Part shown: positions 62,200 through 64,000 of the stretch, piece after piece
Position numbering within the stretch: the stretch's first letter is position 1
Layout: each line of letters begins with the position of its first letter
From: Paguma larvata
Taxonomy: Eukaryota; Chordata; Mammalia; Carnivora; Viverridae
Assembly: GCA_030068075.1 (NCBI GenBank)
Contig: CM057836.1
Location: 68,795,788 to 68,859,787, forward strand
Length of the DNA stretch: 64,000 bases
Reading direction: 5' to 3'
Made by a program: the position numbers and the translations under genes
The notes under the pieces: model-generated
What the model saw: the letters and a program-made list of their open reading frames with translations, nothing else
What the model was told of the DNA's origin: nothing
Databases searched by the model: none

Positions 62200-64000
62200 C
62201 TTGATTTTTGAGCTATTGATTCGAAATACCATTTTGGAAGTATAACACACATAATATAATACAAATACAAATAACCTACATCTGCCCCTATCTTCCATCC
62301 ACAAAGATGTCACATAGAGAATTTGTGACATTCTAAGATCATGAACTTTTACAGCATTTTGATATCACTTATGAATAAGAAATGGAATCTACATGATATC
62401 TAGTGTAGACTTGGATGCCTGGTTATACCTGCGTGCCAATAGACTGTATCCAAAGAGCCAGGCAAGAATCAACCTACTGTCCAGAGTGAGCCAGAATATA
62501 GAAATACCACTTAACACTTGAAGAGGAAATACTGGCTGGTCTAAAAATGCCTTAAACCTTTAAACACAGACCTTAGTATGAAAATAAAGTTCAGAAATAA
62601 CAGAAGACACATTGAAGAATGTGAAGACCCATGTCAGAAACTGTAGAGCTGGTTTGATTGTTGGTTTTTCCTATTTTGTGTTTCCTAAGCTTCACTAAGT
62701 TGTGAAGGAAAAGTTAGGCCAATTTAACTTGCTGTTGTTACCTTTGTAAAACTTGAGGAAAGTAGCTATTTCTCTTTGACTTTCATCAAAGCATGCGGAC
62801 TTTGACCCTAAGAACTCAATTATTACTTTAAGTCAGTTATCAGAAGGCCTGACAATAGATTTGTTAGCTCTTTACCTGATCTACAACCTTGGTTCCTCAG
62901 GCTCTTCCTAGTTTTGCTGCCCATCGTACACTTTCAGTCTTCAGAAAATCTTCCTTTTTATTGTCTGGGCTGCCCTTTCTGGACCTTCAATTCCTTCTTC
63001 CATTGACACTCAGCCATATTTAATCTCCATGACTTTATTCTCTTCACTCTTTCCAGTCCTCTCCCAGATTACTGAGTTGCCATAAAGTTAAACAACAAAC
63101 AAGCAAAAAAACAAACCAAGCATGGGAATTGTTTCCATGTAAAATTCATATGTTTTCACACCCTGTGAATTTCAACACCTTCCTTACCTTGCTCACTTGC
63201 TACCAAAGACATTGTATTTAGTTTTACAATCAAGGATGAAGTGTTTGGCCTGCCTTCTCTAATCTTTCCTCATAACCATCTATCATTGCATGCACTTGGA
63301 CTACTTAAAATAATCTTCAGATACATCTGTCAGCTTCTACTGAATATCTCTTCTTTATCTTATAAACATATTAATTAGGCAAAATATGTGAGACAGGATA
63401 ACAAAGGTGCCACTGGTCCCAGAAAAGAAACTCAAGTTAAATATCTTTTATTTACCCTTCTTGCCCCTCAAAACTCATATTTATCATTAGTGCACAAGTT
63501 CAGTGCTAACTCATTTTTTAAAATTCTTTTTATAGTCATTTGTTTGTAATTGATCTCCCTTTCCTTTCATTTACTGTACCTTTGATTACTTGGTTTGTAG
63601 TGTCTATCATAGGACCTGAGATATAGTAGTTACATATGAACACATCTCTTTTCTACTTTAATTTGTAATATCTTCATGACTGAAAAGTAGGCACAGTACC
63701 TCCACACAGGAAATATTCTATATTTACAGAGTAAAAGTAGACTTGTTGGTCTTAGGAATCATGGGTAGGGAGAAACACAATTTAAGACAAAAAAATTAAA
63801 TATAAATATACCAAAGGGGAGAGCTACAAATGCAATAGACTGAGAACGGCGTGATGCCGGCCATATGGTAAGAACTCTCTGTCACCTTAGAGTGGATCTT
63901 CCGTTCTTTTCAAAACTTGTAGCAAATAACAATCACAGTGAAACTCCTCATGGGACTGAGCCAGAACTGCTCAGTTAGGTGTTCCTGAATTACAGGCCCA

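Larger units (their letters stand above)
29152..64000 (+). other. NRXN1: NRXN1 intron downstream of the LNS6 exon (5' part of the intron)
   Basis: The rest of the window is intron. The next coding exon, expected to start with His-Gln-Gly-Lys-Ile-Gly, does not appear, so this intron is at least 35 kb. Between listed features (for example 29158-30540, 31760-36740, 43364-45865, 46799-49390, 50261-51809, 51974-55980, 62200-64000) I see only AT-rich sequence, short homopolymers and possibly very old repeats too decayed to name from sight. Confidence 0.85.

Noticed and set aside
62088..62331. Minus-strand Ser/Pro/Leu-rich frames
   Set aside because: They come from the purine-rich tract and have no known domain or splice context.

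Overview
The window is mammalian nuclear DNA from a carnivoran, most likely a cat-family (feliform) species. The evidence is about 22 copies of the carnivore tRNA-derived SINE (SINEC). The best preserved copies read GGGGCGCCTGGGTGGCTCAG at the 5' end, carry A-box and B-box motifs, a TC-rich middle and an A-rich tail, and have the sequence form I associate with cat-lineage SINEC_Fc elements. The DNA is AT-rich, with no operon-like layout and almost no long reading frame, as expected for the interior of a very large intron.

Only one protein-coding segment can be supported: a 182-base exon at 28970-29151 on the plus strand. It has a branch-point-like CTAAT, a pyrimidine-rich tract and AG before it, and a consensus GTAAGT donor after it. 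Its 60 complete codons match neurexin-1 (NRXN1) and not NRXN2 or NRXN3. It encodes the first part of the sixth LNS (laminin-neurexin-sex hormone binding globulin) domain. This domain is shared by alpha- and beta-neurexin and carries the calcium and neuroligin-binding surface. About 29 kb of upstream intron and 35 kb of downstream intron fill the rest of the window.

Layout: 1-28969 is intron with 16 SINEC copies, a Tigger-like DNA transposon split by a SINEC (about 15.57-16.09 kb), old L1 pieces (16.87-17.01 and 17.53-18.12 kb), and MIR and L2 relics. 28970-29151 is the exon. 29152-36.8 kb is SINEC-free intron with few recognisable repeats. 36.8-46.8 kb holds five SINECs, L2, MIR and L1 relics and microsatellites. 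46.8-61.57 kb is a very AT-rich stretch with no SINEC at all, only MIR/L2/L1 relics, and near its end an unusual fold-back repeat (60.895-61.06 kb). 61.57-64 kb has one SINEC, an AC microsatellite and a purine-rich tract.

I found no convincing new biological system. The points most worth a second look are the fold-back repeat at 60.9 kb, a well-formed but unproven cryptic (poison) exon at 44763-44829, the bias of SINECs to the antisense strand (17 of 22), and the SINEC-free blocks around the exon and at 46.8-61.6 kb. No beta-neurexin promoter, CpG island, RNA gene, virus-derived gene or CRISPR array was seen.
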